A stretch of 64,000 bases of DNA. Source: Pseudomonas sessilinigenes (GTDB taxonomy: Bacteria; Pseudomonadota; Gammaproteobacteria; Pseudomonadales; Pseudomonadaceae). The position numbers and the translations under genes were made by a program. The stretch lies in the NCBI RefSeq assembly GCF_003850565.1, contig NZ_CP027706.1, positions 558,001-622,000 on the forward strand, in the 5' to 3' direction. A model generated the notes under the pieces. The model was not told where the DNA came from and did no database searches. It saw only the letters and a list, made by a program, of their open reading frames with translations. Position 1 is the stretch's first letter, and every line of letters begins with the position of its first letter. Positions 34,977 through 45,984 of the stretch are shown piece by piece.

Positions 34977-35946
34977 ATCCCTGGCGCCGGGTCTTGGCGG
35001 GCACGATCCTGCGCAGGATCTGCCGCGCCCTGCCGGTCAGGCGGGCAAGCTGGGTATCTTTCTCCGGCTCGTCCAGGCCTCGCTGCCTGAGCCAGTCCTT
35101 CCAGCGAATTCGTTCATCGCTCACGACCCAGCCTTCCTGTTGGGCGAAGCTTTCCGCCAAGTGCAGGCCACGAGTGCTGGCAGGGTGCAGTTGGTCTTTC
35201 TTCAAGGTGTACAGCTCGGCACAGGGCTGGCCGTTCTCCAGGGGCATCAGGTACAGGTCGGGGCGCTTGCGATCCAGGCGGGCCACCAGTTGGTCACCCT
35301 CCAGGCGTTCGTCGACGTGGAACAGGCTCAGGGACTTGGCGTCCTTGGGAACATCCAGGCGCAGGTCATAGATCAGCTGCAACGAGGCTGTCGGCAGGTG
35401 CACGTAGGCCCGAGGGCGCTCCAGCAATTGCAGGTTGGCGCAGCGTACCGGGCGGGCGGCGCCGGATAATGGCGTCAGGCGAAAGGCTGGAGCCTCCCGA
35501 TAATGCAGGGCCCCGGCATAGGGGGCGGGCAGCCAGGTGTCGTTGAAGCGCCCTGCCAACCAGCCCTCTGGCGTCTCCAGCAGGCATTCCTCGGCGATTT
35601 CCTGGATGGCGGTATGCAGTGGCAGGTTCAGCTCATGGGCGGGGACATAACCCGAGATCAGCTTCAGGACCACGTCGCCCCGGTCCTGGCGGCGCTGGCG
35701 CACCAGGACCCAGTAGTCGCGGTTCTGCCAGTGCAGGGTCAGGCGCACCGATACCCCGAGGTTGGCCAGTTCCAGGGCAAAGCGTTCGTTGTCGGCGACA
35801 GTCACCGGGCGCCTGCGTTGCAGGGTCTGGGCGAAGTTCAGGGGCATCCCTACGCTCTGGTAGCTGAGCCCTTCGGGAGTGGCTTCGACGAACAGGGGCA
35901 GGGTCTTGAAGTTGCTGGGGTTCTTTCTGATCAGCGGTCGCGACAT
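34975..35946 (-). CDS. Conserved hypothetical protein with a Nudix-box-like segment
   Basis: A 323-residue soluble protein, not recognised as a defined enzyme. Residues ~110-128 (LPLHTAIQEIAEECLLE) resemble the helix of a Nudix box (...REUxEExGU) but lack its leading glycine, so catalytic competence is uncertain. The C-terminus is basic (LTGRARQILRRIVPAKTRR). There is no signal peptide or membrane segment. Similar Pseudomonas proteins are often labelled 'metal ABC transporter ATPase', but no Walker motif is visible, so that label is not supported. It is the last of three minus-strand genes (FAD oxidoreductase, aldo-keto reductase, this one), 41 bp after the reductase. Confidence 0.7.
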   Translation of the reverse strand: MSRPLIRKNPSNFKTLPLFVEATPEGLSYQSVGMPLNFAQTLQRRRPVTVADNERFALELANLGVSVRLTLHWQNRDYWVLVRQRRQDRGDVVLKLISGYVPAHELNLPLHTAIQEIAEECLLETPEGWLAGRFNDTWLPAPYAGALHYREAPAFRLTPLSGAARPVRCANLQLLERPRAYVHLPTASLQLIYDLRLDVPKDAKSLSLFHVDERLEGDQLVARLDRKRPDLYLMPLENGQPCAELYTLKKDQLHPASTRGLHLAESFAQQEGWVVSDERIRWKDWLRQRGLDEPEKDTQLARLTGRARQILRRIVPAKTRRQG

Positions 35947-35987
35947 CTCAGCTCCTTCCTGCGTCGGGGGCGGCCGCCTCGGCGGCG

Positions 35988-36800
35988 TCAGTGCTTGCCC
36001 AGGACTTGCGCCACGATGGTTACGTTGTGGGCCAAGTGCAGTGGATTGATGGTCCCGACGATAGCACTGGCGACCCCGGGCCGGTCAAACAGCAGTTCGA
36101 AGCTGGCTCGCACCGGATCGATGCCCGGGCTCAGGCAGGCATGGCCGCTGGCCAAGGCCTTTTTCACCAGGATGCCCTTGCCATGGGTCGCGGCATAGTC
36201 AATGACTGGCCGCTCGGCCTGTTCGTTCAGATTGTAGGTAACCATGGCGCAATCGCCTTGCTCCAAGGCCCTGAGCCCACCCTCGACGGTCTTGCCGGAA
36301 AAGCCGAAGCCGCGAATCTTGCCTTCTTGCTTGAGCTGCGCCAGGGCCTGGTAGACCTCGCTCTGGTCGAGGATGGCCAGGTCATTGCCATCGGAGTGCA
36401 CCAGCACCAGGTCGATGAAGTCGGTTTCCAGGCGCTGCAGGCTACGCTCGACGGACAAGCGCGTATGGGCGGCACTGAAGTCATGCCGGGAAACGCCGTC
36501 ACAGAACTCTTCGCCCACTTTGCTGACGATCACCCATTCGTGGCGCTGGCCGCGCAACAGCGGGCCCAGGCGCTCCTCGCTACGACCGTAGGCCGGGGCG
36601 GTGTCGATCAGGTTGATGCCCAGGTCACGGGTTAGCTTGAGCAGCATCCGGGCTTGCTGATCGTCGGGGATCTGGAAGCCGTTGGGGTATTTCACTCCCT
36701 GGTCGCGGCCCAGCTTCACGGTGCCAAGGCCCAGGGGCGAGACCATCAGGCCGGTGCTGCCCAGTGGGCGGTGCAGGTCGTGCAGTGTGGCTTGGCTCAT
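35988..36800 (-). CDS. Aldo/keto reductase
   Basis: A 270-residue (alpha/beta)8 NADPH-dependent oxidoreductase. The start is the ATG giving MSQATLHDLHRPLGSTGL, which overlaps the upstream stop (ATGA). Catalytic residues are in INLIDTAPAYGRSEERLG (Asp, Tyr), VIVSKVGEEF (Lys) and DLVLVHSDGND (His); SAIVGTINPLHLAHN is the cofactor-phosphate end. It is coupled to the FAD-dependent oxidoreductase, as in PAO1 PA4991-PA4992. The substrate is unknown. Confidence 0.9.
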   Translation of the reverse strand: MSQATLHDLHRPLGSTGLMVSPLGLGTVKLGRDQGVKYPNGFQIPDDQQARMLLKLTRDLGINLIDTAPAYGRSEERLGPLLRGQRHEWVIVSKVGEEFCDGVSRHDFSAAHTRLSVERSLQRLETDFIDLVLVHSDGNDLAILDQSEVYQALAQLKQEGKIRGFGFSGKTVEGGLRALEQGDCAMVTYNLNEQAERPVIDYAATHGKGILVKKALASGHACLSPGIDPVRASFELLFDRPGVASAIVGTINPLHLAHNVTIVAQVLGKH

Positions 36801-37972
36801 GGCAGCAGCTGCTCCCAGGCCGGTTGTCCCAGGGCGGGCTTGGGCAGCTCCGGCAGGGCTTCGTTGTGGGCAGGCTTGATGCCGTCCCGCTCCAGGGCTG
36901 CCAGGACCCGGTCGGCAAAGTCGGGAGCCAGGGCCAGCTTGGTCGGCCAGCCCACCAGCAGGCGATCCTGTTCGGCCAGGAAGGCATTGTCCGGGCGCGT
37001 CAGGCCCGATTGTGCCGGTTCGGCCCGGTCCACCCGCAAGGTGGCCCACTGTGCCTGGCTCAGGTCGATCCAGGGGAGCAGTTGGGCCAGTTCCTTCTGG
37101 GCGGCGGCGATTTGCGCCGCCGGTTCCCGGGCCACGCCCTCGGCTTCAGCGAGATCGCCTCCCAGGTACCAGACCCACTGGCCATCGGCGGCCGGATGGG
37201 TGGTGACCGTGACCCGTGGCTTCGGGCCTCCGCCCAGGCAGTGGGCGTAGAGGGGGCTGAGAGTCGGTCCCTTGACCAGCACCATGTGCAATGGCCGTCG
37301 TTGCATGGTCGGCTGGCTCAGGCCCAGGGCCTTGAGTACATCGGCGGTTCCAGCACCAGCGCTGAGCACGATGCGTTGCGCGCGAATATCCCGCTCATCG
37401 ACCCGCAGGCCCACCAAGTGGCCGTCTTCCATCAGGGGTTCGATCTTCTGTCCGGCCAGCAGGCCGTCGCCGGCCAGTTCGGCCAGGCGTGCAATGAGGT
37501 CCGGCACGTCCACCACCAGTTCGGCCAGGCGGTAGACCTTGCCCTTGAAACGCTTGTCCTGCAGGGCCGGCGGCAGTTGCTCGCCCTTGACCTGGTCGAC
37601 CCGGCCGCGCACGGCCTTGCTGGCGAAGAAGCTGGTGAGATTGCCGGCCAGGGTTCCCGGGGACCACAGATAGTGAGCCTCGGACAGCATGCGCACACCC
37701 GACAGGTCCAGCTCGCCGGTGCCGGCCAGCGCCTCGCGCCAGCGCCTGGGCATGTCGGCGATCGCCTCCGAGGCCCCGGTGAGGGCGCCATGCAGGGCGT
37801 ACTTGGCGCCACCGTGGATAATCCCTTGGGATTTCACGCTCTGTCCGCCGCCGAGCGTGGCGTTCTCCACCAGTACGGTGGAAAAGCCTTGGCGGCGCAG
37901 ACGGGCGTTGAGCCAGAGACCGGCGACGCCTGCGCCGACGATCAGCACATCGGTGGAAATAGCGGATGGCAT
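36797..37972 (-). CDS. FAD-dependent oxidoreductase (DadA/GlpD-like)
   Basis: A 391-residue flavoprotein. The N-terminal dinucleotide-binding fold is DVLIVGAGVAGLWLNARLRR, with the second FAD contact IVLSAGAGTADVL (~218) and a C-terminal DRLLVGWPTKLALAPDF segment. The GGGQSVKSQGIIHGG stretch is like the DAO family (GlpD, LhgO). It may oxidise a hydroxy- or amino-acid; no substrate can be named. It is the first gene of a three-gene minus-strand set. Confidence 0.85.
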   Translation of the reverse strand: MPSAISTDVLIVGAGVAGLWLNARLRRQGFSTVLVENATLGGGQSVKSQGIIHGGAKYALHGALTGASEAIADMPRRWREALAGTGELDLSGVRMLSEAHYLWSPGTLAGNLTSFFASKAVRGRVDQVKGEQLPPALQDKRFKGKVYRLAELVVDVPDLIARLAELAGDGLLAGQKIEPLMEDGHLVGLRVDERDIRAQRIVLSAGAGTADVLKALGLSQPTMQRRPLHMVLVKGPTLSPLYAHCLGGGPKPRVTVTTHPAADGQWVWYLGGDLAEAEGVAREPAAQIAAAQKELAQLLPWIDLSQAQWATLRVDRAEPAQSGLTRPDNAFLAEQDRLLVGWPTKLALAPDFADRVLAALERDGIKPAHNEALPELPKPALGQPAWEQLLP

Positions 37973-37997
37973 GCAGCGACCTCGGGAAACAAAAACG

Positions 37998-38056
37998 AAG
38001 CCGCAAGTTTCAAGCCTTGAGCCTCAAGCTGCAAGCCTGCTGCACTTGCCGGGCGC
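37998..38056. repeat. Short AAGC(C/T)GCAAGC-type Pseudomonas repeat
   Basis: The spacer between the SMR pump gene and the FAD oxidoreductase gene carries AGCCGCAAG, TTCAAGCC, CCTCAAGCTGCAAGC and ACTTGCCG units, related to the repeats at 616-684 and 44590-44662. Confidence 0.6.
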
Positions 38057-38084
38057 TTGGGGGCGTCGCAGGTCATGGGTTTTT

Positions 38085-38417
38085 CTAGTGACCCGCGGTT
38101 TTCGAGAACAGCTGGATCACCAGTACGCCGATGACGATCAGGGCCATGCCGAGCATGGCCGGGATATCCAGTTTCTGCCCGTAGAGCACCAGCGCGGCGA
38201 TGCTGACCATGACGATCCCCAGGCCGGACCACACGGCATAGGCCACCCCTACCGGGACCGTGCGCATCACCAGGGTCAGCATCCAGAAGGCCACGCCATA
38301 GCCGGCGATGACCAGCAGCAGGGGTTGCGGTGTGCTAAGGCCCTTGACCGCTTTCAATGAAACAGTGGCAATCACTTCCGCGCAGATGGCGATAGCCAGG
38401 TAGTAGTAAGCGTTCAT
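38085..38417 (-). CDS. Small multidrug resistance (SMR) efflux protein, EmrE-like
   Basis: A 110-residue inner-membrane protein with four hydrophobic helices. The first helix has AICAEVIATVSLKAVKG, with the essential Glu (position 14) of EmrE, and helix 3 has YAVWSGLGIVMVS. SMR dimers exchange protons for cationic drugs or guanidinium. It is divergent from a LysR regulator that probably controls it. It corresponds to PA4990. Confidence 0.92.
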   Translation of the reverse strand: MNAYYYLAIAICAEVIATVSLKAVKGLSTPQPLLLVIAGYGVAFWMLTLVMRTVPVGVAYAVWSGLGIVMVSIAALVLYGQKLDIPAMLGMALIVIGVLVIQLFSKTAGH

Positions 38418-38493
38418 GGGAGGGGTCCTCGTAACTGGGGCTGCTTTCTGAGGTCGGCATTCTAGGGCTTGCCCGGATGGGGTAAAGTCATTT

Positions 38494-38514
38494 CCTATCT
38501 GGATAAGAGATAGG
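38494..38514. promoter_or_regulatory. LysR-type operator in the divergent SMR/lysR region
   Basis: CCTATCT-N7-AGATAGG is a perfect 7-bp inverted repeat just 7 bp before the LysR start codon, in the 104-bp spacer shared with the SMR pump gene. It fits a LysR-family binding site used for autoregulation. Confidence 0.6.
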
Positions 38515-38521
38515 TTGCGTC

Positions 38522-39412
38522 ATGAACACACAGTGGAGCCTGGAGCAGTTGCGCTTGTTCGTTGGCGTAGCCGAGTTGCGTTCGTTTTCGGCGGTGGCTC
38601 GCCAGCAGCGCAAGGCCCAGTCTGCGATCAGTAATGCCATTGCCCTGTTGGAAGATGACCTGGGGGTCAGCCTGTTCGAGCGTAGCAGTGGCCGCCAGCC
38701 GAAGCTGACCGAGGCCGGAACGGCCCTGTTGCAGGAGGCCCGGGAGATCTTGCGCCAATGCGATCGCCTCAATGGTCGGGCGCTGGCGCTGATGCGGGGC
38801 CAGGAAGCCCGTTTGCGACTGGCCCAGGACGAAGCGATGCCCTATCAGCCAGTGCTCGACAGCCTGGAGGCCTTGTCCGAGCGGTTCCCCAGCCTGGAGG
38901 TGCAATTGGCCAGCAGTGCCCAGGGGGATGTGGCGCGCAAGCTGGTGGAGCGGCGTGCCGACCTGGGGCTGCTGTTCCACCACGAGCAGATGCCCGAGAC
39001 CCTGGAACGCCAGGCCCTGGGCAGCGTCGAGATGGTCACGGTGTGTGGGGTCAGTCATCCGTTGGCCGGGGAGAAACGGGTCAACCGGCGGATATTGGCC
39101 ATGCATCGGCAATTGCTGATCGCGCCGCAGCTCAGTGGTTATCCCGGGGGCGATCAGGTCAGTCCCCAGGTCTGGCGGGCCGACAGTTTCTATGTCCTGG
39201 CGGAATGGCTGATGCGTGGCCTGGGCTGGGCCTGGTTGCCACGGCATGTGGTGCAGTATTCGGCCTACCAGCACCAGATGGTGGAGTTGGCCAGTGATTG
39301 GACGCCTCCGGCGCTGGTGGTGGAGTTGGCCTGGCGCCGTGATGAGCCCCTGGGGCTGGCTGCCTGCTGGCTGGCGGAACGTTTTGCCGTGCACCTGAAG
39401 GCGATCGGCTAA
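38522..39412 (+). CDS. LysR family transcriptional regulator
   Basis: A 296-residue regulator. The winged-helix DNA-binding domain is residues ~1-62 (SLEQLRLFVGVAELRSFSAVARQQRKAQSAISNAI and following; the helix-turn-helix is around 20-40), followed by a linker helix and the effector-binding domain. It is divergent from the SMR efflux gene and corresponds to PA4989. The effector is unknown; control of the pump gene is inferred from the arrangement and the palindrome between them. Confidence 0.9.
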   Translation: MNTQWSLEQLRLFVGVAELRSFSAVARQQRKAQSAISNAIALLEDDLGVSLFERSSGRQPKLTEAGTALLQEAREILRQCDRLNGRALALMRGQEARLRLAQDEAMPYQPVLDSLEALSERFPSLEVQLASSAQGDVARKLVERRADLGLLFHHEQMPETLERQALGSVEMVTVCGVSHPLAGEKRVNRRILAMHRQLLIAPQLSGYPGGDQVSPQVWRADSFYVLAEWLMRGLGWAWLPRHVVQYSAYQHQMVELASDWTPPALVVELAWRRDEPLGLAACWLAERFAVHLKAIG

Positions 39413-39434
39413 AAAACCGATAAACTCCGCCGCC

Positions 39435-40715
39435 ATGAATAGAACTCTCTACACCGTACTGTTTTACCTGGGGCTGCCATTGGTGGCGATTCGGCTATGG
39501 CTGCGCTCGCGCAAGGCGCCGGCTTATGCCAAGCGCATTGGCGAGCGTTTCTCCGTTGGCCTGCCGGCCATGCAGCCCGGTGGCATCTGGGTGCATGCGG
39601 TGTCGGTGGGCGAGAGCATTGCCGCCGCCCCGATGATCCGCGCACTGTTGGCCCGCTATCCGCAATTGCCGATTACCGTGACGTGCATGACCCCCACCGG
39701 TTCGGAGCGGATCCAGGCGCTGTTCGCCAACGAGCCACGGATCCAGCACTGCTACCTGCCTTATGACCTGCCGTGTGCCGCTGCCCGGTTTCTCGAGCGG
39801 GTGCAGCCCAGGCTGGCGGTGATCATGGAGACCGAACTCTGGCCTAACCACATCGATCAATGCGCCCGGCGCGGGATTCCGGTGGCACTGGCCAATGCAC
39901 GGCTGTCCGAGCGCTCGGCGCGCGGTTATGGGCGGTTTTCTGGCCTGAGCGCGCCGATGCTGGCGCAGATGAGCCTGTTCGCAGTACAGACCAGGGCCGA
40001 GGCCGAGCGCTTTCTGCAGCTGGGCGCACGTCCTGAAACGGTGGAGGTGACCGGCTCGATCAAGTTCGACCTGACCATCGATCCTCAGCTGTTGCAACGT
40101 GCTGCGCAGTTGCGCCAGCAATGGCAGGCCGTGGAGCGACCGGTGTGGATCGCCGCCAGTACCCATGAGGGTGAAGATGCCGTGGTGCTCGACGCCCACC
40201 GGCAATTGCTGGCCAGCTACCCCAATGCCCTGTTGATCCTGGTGCCGCGGCATCCGGAACGCTTCGACCCGGTATTCGAACTGTGCCGGCAGCAAGGGAT
40301 GGCGACGATCCGTCGCTCCAGCGCCGAGCCGGTGAGCGCAGATACCTCGGTGTTGCTGGGGGATACGATGGGCGAGTTGTTGTTCCTCTATGCCCTGGCC
40401 GACAGCGCCTTCGTCGGCGGCAGCCTGGTGCCTAACGGCGGTCATAACCTGTTGGAGCCCGCTGCCCTGGCCAAGCCGGTGATCAGCGGCCCGCACCTGT
40501 TCAATTTCCTGGAGATCGCCGCGATGCTGCGCGAGGCCGGGGCCTTGCAGGAGGTGGATGATGCCCAGGGGCTGGCCGAGGCGGTGCAGCGTCTGTTCGA
40601 GTTGCCCCAGGACGCCCGGACGATGGGCGAAGCGGGGCTGTCGGTCATGCGGGCCAATCAGGGTGCGCTGCAGCGCCTGCTCGACGGCCTGGGGCGTCTG
40701 TTGCCGCCACGCTGA
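39435..40715 (+). CDS. waaA: 3-deoxy-D-manno-octulosonic acid (Kdo) transferase
   Basis: A 426-residue GT30 enzyme that adds Kdo to lipid IVA. The N-terminal membrane anchor (~4-20) is followed by HAVSVGESIAAAPMIRALL with the catalytic Glu, METELWPNHIDQC, GSIKFDLTID, LVPRHPERFDP and NGGHNLLEPAALAKPVISGP. It starts 22 bp after the LysR gene and ends before a strong bidirectional terminator. Complete. Confidence 0.95.
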   Translation: MNRTLYTVLFYLGLPLVAIRLWLRSRKAPAYAKRIGERFSVGLPAMQPGGIWVHAVSVGESIAAAPMIRALLARYPQLPITVTCMTPTGSERIQALFANEPRIQHCYLPYDLPCAAARFLERVQPRLAVIMETELWPNHIDQCARRGIPVALANARLSERSARGYGRFSGLSAPMLAQMSLFAVQTRAEAERFLQLGARPETVEVTGSIKFDLTIDPQLLQRAAQLRQQWQAVERPVWIAASTHEGEDAVVLDAHRQLLASYPNALLILVPRHPERFDPVFELCRQQGMATIRRSSAEPVSADTSVLLGDTMGELLFLYALADSAFVGGSLVPNGGHNLLEPAALAKPVISGPHLFNFLEIAAMLREAGALQEVDDAQGLAEAVQRLFELPQDARTMGEAGLSVMRANQGALQRLLDGLGRLLPPR

Positions 40716-40737
40716 GCCTGGTTGTTCACGCAGGATG

Positions 40738-40767
40738 AAAAAGGCCACCCGCTTGGGTGGCCTTTTT
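40738..40767. terminator. Bidirectional terminator between waaA and tolC
   Basis: AAAAAGGCCACCC-GCTT-GGGTGGCCTTTTT forms an 8-bp GC stem extended by A/T pairs, with T-runs in both directions, between convergent genes. Confidence 0.95.
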
Positions 40768-40781
40768 CATGGGCGGATACT

Positions 40782-42224
40782 TCAGGGGCGAGCCTTGAGT
40801 TGTTCGGCGGCGGCCTTGGCCAGGTCCGGAGGCAAGAAGTCGCGGTCCGGGTTGTAGTCGGCCTTGAGGTAGCGGGCCAGGTCTTGCAGGTCCCCTGGGT
40901 TCAAGGTACCGGCGGCCTGTTTCAGGCGCAGGTTGTCGAGGATGTAGTCGTAGCGGCTGTTGTTGTAGTTGCGCACCGAGTTGTAGAGCTGGCGCTGGGC
41001 ATCGAGCACGTCGACGATATTGCGCGTGCCTACCTGATAGCCGATTTCCGTGGCTTCCACGGCGCTCTGGTTGGAGATGATCGACTGGCGTCGGGCCTGG
41101 ACCTGTTCGACGTCGGTATTCACCGCGCGATGCAGGTTGCGGGTGTTCTCCACCACCTGGCGGCGCAGGGACTCGCGCTGCTGCTCGGACTGGCTCAGGC
41201 GCGAGTAGGATTCGCGAACCTGGGAGCTGGTCAGGCCACCGCTGTAGATCGGGATGTTCAGTTGCAGGCCGATGGAGCGCTGCTCGACATCGCCGTGGTA
41301 GGGCGGGGCAAAAGGGTTGGGGTTGGGGTTGCTGAAGCCCAGGGCATCGTTGTCGCCCTTCTTGTACTGCACCACCGCGTCCAGGGTCGGGGCGTGGCCG
41401 GCCTTGCGCTGCTTGAGGGTCTCCTCGGCGGCGCTGACTGCGTAGTTGCTGGCCAGCAGGTTGAGGTTCTGCTTGGCGGCGGTGTCGACCCAGGCCTTGG
41501 CGTCGTTGGGGACCGGCGCCAGCACCGGCAGGGTGTGGACGATACCCTGGATCGAATTGTATTCTCGGTTGGTCAGGGTGATCAGGGCCTCGAAGGCATC
41601 GTCCACCTGGCGTTGGGCAACGATGCGGTTGGCCCGGGCGGTGTCGTAGCTGGCCTGGGATTGCAGCACGTCGGTCTTGTCCGACAGGCCGACGTCGAAG
41701 CGCTCGTTGGATTGGTCGAGCTGGCGCTTGAACGCGGCTTCCTCGGCCTTGGTCGAGGCCAGGTTGTCCTGGGCCCGCAGTACGGCAAAGTAGTTTTCCG
41801 CGCTTTGCAGGATCAGGTTCTGCTCAGTGGCCGAGAGTTGCAGTGCGGCTTGCTCGTTGACTTCCTTGGCGGCTTGCAGCTGGAACCAGCGGTCGGCGCG
41901 AAACAGCGGTTGGGCCAGGGTCGCCCGGTAGACATTACCGCTGCGGTTGGCGGTCATTGCCGGTTCGTCGAGCTTGGTGCGGGTGTTGTTCAAGTCCGCA
42001 CCGGCCGACAGGTTCGGCAGCAAGCCGGCGCGGGCCTGTGGCACGACTTCTTTCTGGGCACCGTACTGGGCGCGCGCAGCGGCCAGGTCGGCATTGTTGT
42101 CCACGGCTTCCTGGTAGACGCTGACCAGGTCGGTCTTGGTGGTGGTCAAAGGCGCTTCAGCTGCCCATGCCATTCCATTGGACGCACAAGACACGGCAAT
42201 AGCCAGTGAGAGTTTGCGCAGCAT
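40782..42224 (-). CDS. tolC: TolC family outer-membrane efflux channel
   Basis: A 480-residue outer-membrane factor with a cleavable signal peptide (MLRKLSLAIAVSCASNGMAWA). Two repeated OEP halves are visible, each with a coiled-coil hairpin; VGLSDKTDVLQSQASYDTAR in the first and VGTRNIVDVLDAQRQLYNSV in the second are the duplicated equatorial motifs. It corresponds to PA4974, the TolC of type I secretion and tripartite pumps. It lies next to the nudF-yqiB-cpdA-yqiA-parE block as in E. coli, with thiC-cytX inserted between. Confidence 0.93.
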   Translation of the reverse strand: MLRKLSLAIAVSCASNGMAWAAEAPLTTTKTDLVSVYQEAVDNNADLAAARAQYGAQKEVVPQARAGLLPNLSAGADLNNTRTKLDEPAMTANRSGNVYRATLAQPLFRADRWFQLQAAKEVNEQAALQLSATEQNLILQSAENYFAVLRAQDNLASTKAEEAAFKRQLDQSNERFDVGLSDKTDVLQSQASYDTARANRIVAQRQVDDAFEALITLTNREYNSIQGIVHTLPVLAPVPNDAKAWVDTAAKQNLNLLASNYAVSAAEETLKQRKAGHAPTLDAVVQYKKGDNDALGFSNPNPNPFAPPYHGDVEQRSIGLQLNIPIYSGGLTSSQVRESYSRLSQSEQQRESLRRQVVENTRNLHRAVNTDVEQVQARRQSIISNQSAVEATEIGYQVGTRNIVDVLDAQRQLYNSVRNYNNSRYDYILDNLRLKQAAGTLNPGDLQDLARYLKADYNPDRDFLPPDLAKAAAEQLKARP

Positions 42225-44580
<2,356 letters not shown>

Positions 44581-44589
44581 GAGGCAGCG

Positions 44590-44662
44590 GTACGCGGCTA
44601 GCGGCAAGTAGCCGGCGAGGGCCCACGGCTCTTGCTTGCCGCTTGCCGCTTGCCGCTGCTCC
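44590..44662. repeat. Short AAGC(G/T)GCAAGC-type Pseudomonas repeat between thiC and cytX
   Basis: GCTAGCGGCAAGTAGCC followed by CTTGCTTGCCGCTTGCCGCTTGCCGCTG, a tandem of CTTGCCG units, can pair GCGGCAAG with CTTGCCGC. It is related to 616-684 and 37998-38056. It lies between co-directional genes, so here it may tune mRNA stability or partial termination. Confidence 0.6.
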
Positions 44663-44697
44663 TTGCCTTTGTCCCTTTTCCTTTCGAGATCACCGCC

Positions 44698-45984
44698 TTG
44701 AGCAGTCCAGTCAGTACCTACTCTCCCGACCACACGGTAACTGCCGACCAGCGCGTATTGGGCGCCCGGGATCTGTTTTCCCTGTGGTTCTCCCTCGGTA
44801 TCGGCCTGATGGTGCTGCAAACCGGCGCGCTGCTGGCGCCAGGGTTGGGGCTGGCGCACGGGTTGCTGGCGATCCTGCTCGGCACGGCGGTGGGCGTGCT
44901 GCTGTTGGCGGCCGTGGGGGTGATCGGTAGTGATACCGGCCTGTCTGCCATGGCGGCCCTCAGGCTCAGCCTGGGCCGGCATGGCGCCCGGTTACCGGCG
45001 TTACTCAATTTGTTGCAACTGGTGGGCTGGGGTTCGTTCGAGATCATCGTCATGCGCGATGCCGCCAGCCTCCTGGGAGCCCGGGCCTTCGGCGAAGGCA
45101 GCGCCTGGACCAGTCCAGTGCTCTGGACCCTGTTGTTCGGGGCGCTGGCCACCTTGTTGGCGGTCAGCGGCCCCTTGACCTTCGTTCGCCGGATCCTGCG
45201 CAAGTGGGGGATCTGGCTGCTGCTGGCCGCCTGTGTGTGGCTGACCTGGAACCTGTTCGTCCGGGCCGACCTGGCGGCGCTCTGGGCCCGGGCCGGAGAT
45301 GGCACGATGCCGTTTGCCGTGGGTTTCGACATCGCCATTGCCATGCCGTTGTCCTGGTTGCCGTTGATTGCCGACTACTCGCGATTCGGCAAGAGCGCCA
45401 GGCGCGTATTCGCCGGTACTACCCTGGGGTTCTTCATCGGCAATTTCTGGCTGATGGGCCTGGGGGTCGCCTATGCCCTGGCATTCGCTCCCAGTGGCGA
45501 GGCCAATGCCTTGCTGCTGGCGCTGGCGGGGGCCGGCCTGGGGATTCCGTTATTGCTGATCTTGCTGGACGAGTCGGAGAACGCCTTTGCCGATATTCAT
45601 TCGGCGGCCGTTTCCAGCGGTATCTTGTTGCGCCTGAAGGTCGAGCACCTGGCCCTGGCCATCGGCGTGCTGTGCACCCTGATCGCGTGCCTGGCGCCGT
45701 TGGCCCAGTACCAGAACTTCCTGCTGCTGATCGGTTCGCTATTCGCGCCGCTGTTTGGCGTGGTGCTGGTGGATCACTTCATCGTGCGTCGACGCAGGGC
45801 TCCGGAGTCGCTGGTGGCCTTGCGCGGCCCCGCGCTGCTGGCCTGGCTGAGCGCAGTGGTTGCCTATCACCTGCTGGCCAACCTGGCCCCGGAGCTGGGG
45901 GCGACCCTGCCGTCGTTGCTGCTGGCAGGGCTAATGCACGGGTTGCTGAGCCTCAGTTACCGTCGGGAAGCAGCTCGGGCTTGA
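44698..45984 (+). CDS. cytX: Putative hydroxymethylpyrimidine transporter CytX (cytosine permease family)
   Basis: About 428 residues, with ~12 hydrophobic helices of the NCS1 family. The chosen start is TTG (44698), giving SSPVSTYSPDH, the usual CytX beginning; the longer in-frame start lies inside the repeat and would add a non-homologous leader. Conserved stretches are LGARDLFSLWFSLGIGLMVL (~17) and the mid-protein PLSWLPLIADYSRF. Position behind a TPP-controlled thiC supports uptake of the thiamine pyrimidine precursor HMP. The last 32 bases overlap the convergent lipoprotein gene. Confidence 0.8.
   Translation: MSSPVSTYSPDHTVTADQRVLGARDLFSLWFSLGIGLMVLQTGALLAPGLGLAHGLLAILLGTAVGVLLLAAVGVIGSDTGLSAMAALRLSLGRHGARLPALLNLLQLVGWGSFEIIVMRDAASLLGARAFGEGSAWTSPVLWTLLFGALATLLAVSGPLTFVRRILRKWGIWLLLAACVWLTWNLFVRADLAALWARAGDGTMPFAVGFDIAIAMPLSWLPLIADYSRFGKSARRVFAGTTLGFFIGNFWLMGLGVAYALAFAPSGEANALLLALAGAGLGIPLLLILLDESENAFADIHSAAVSSGILLRLKVEHLALAIGVLCTLIACLAPLAQYQNFLLLIGSLFAPLFGVVLVDHFIVRRRRAPESLVALRGPALLAWLSAVVAYHLLANLAPELGATLPSLLLAGLMHGLLSLSYRREAARA

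Noticed and set aside
36797..38084. A possible longer start for the aldo-keto reductase extending into the FAD oxidoreductase gene
   Set aside because: The extension has no homology to aldo-keto reductases and the ATG at 36800 forms a normal ATGA overlap.
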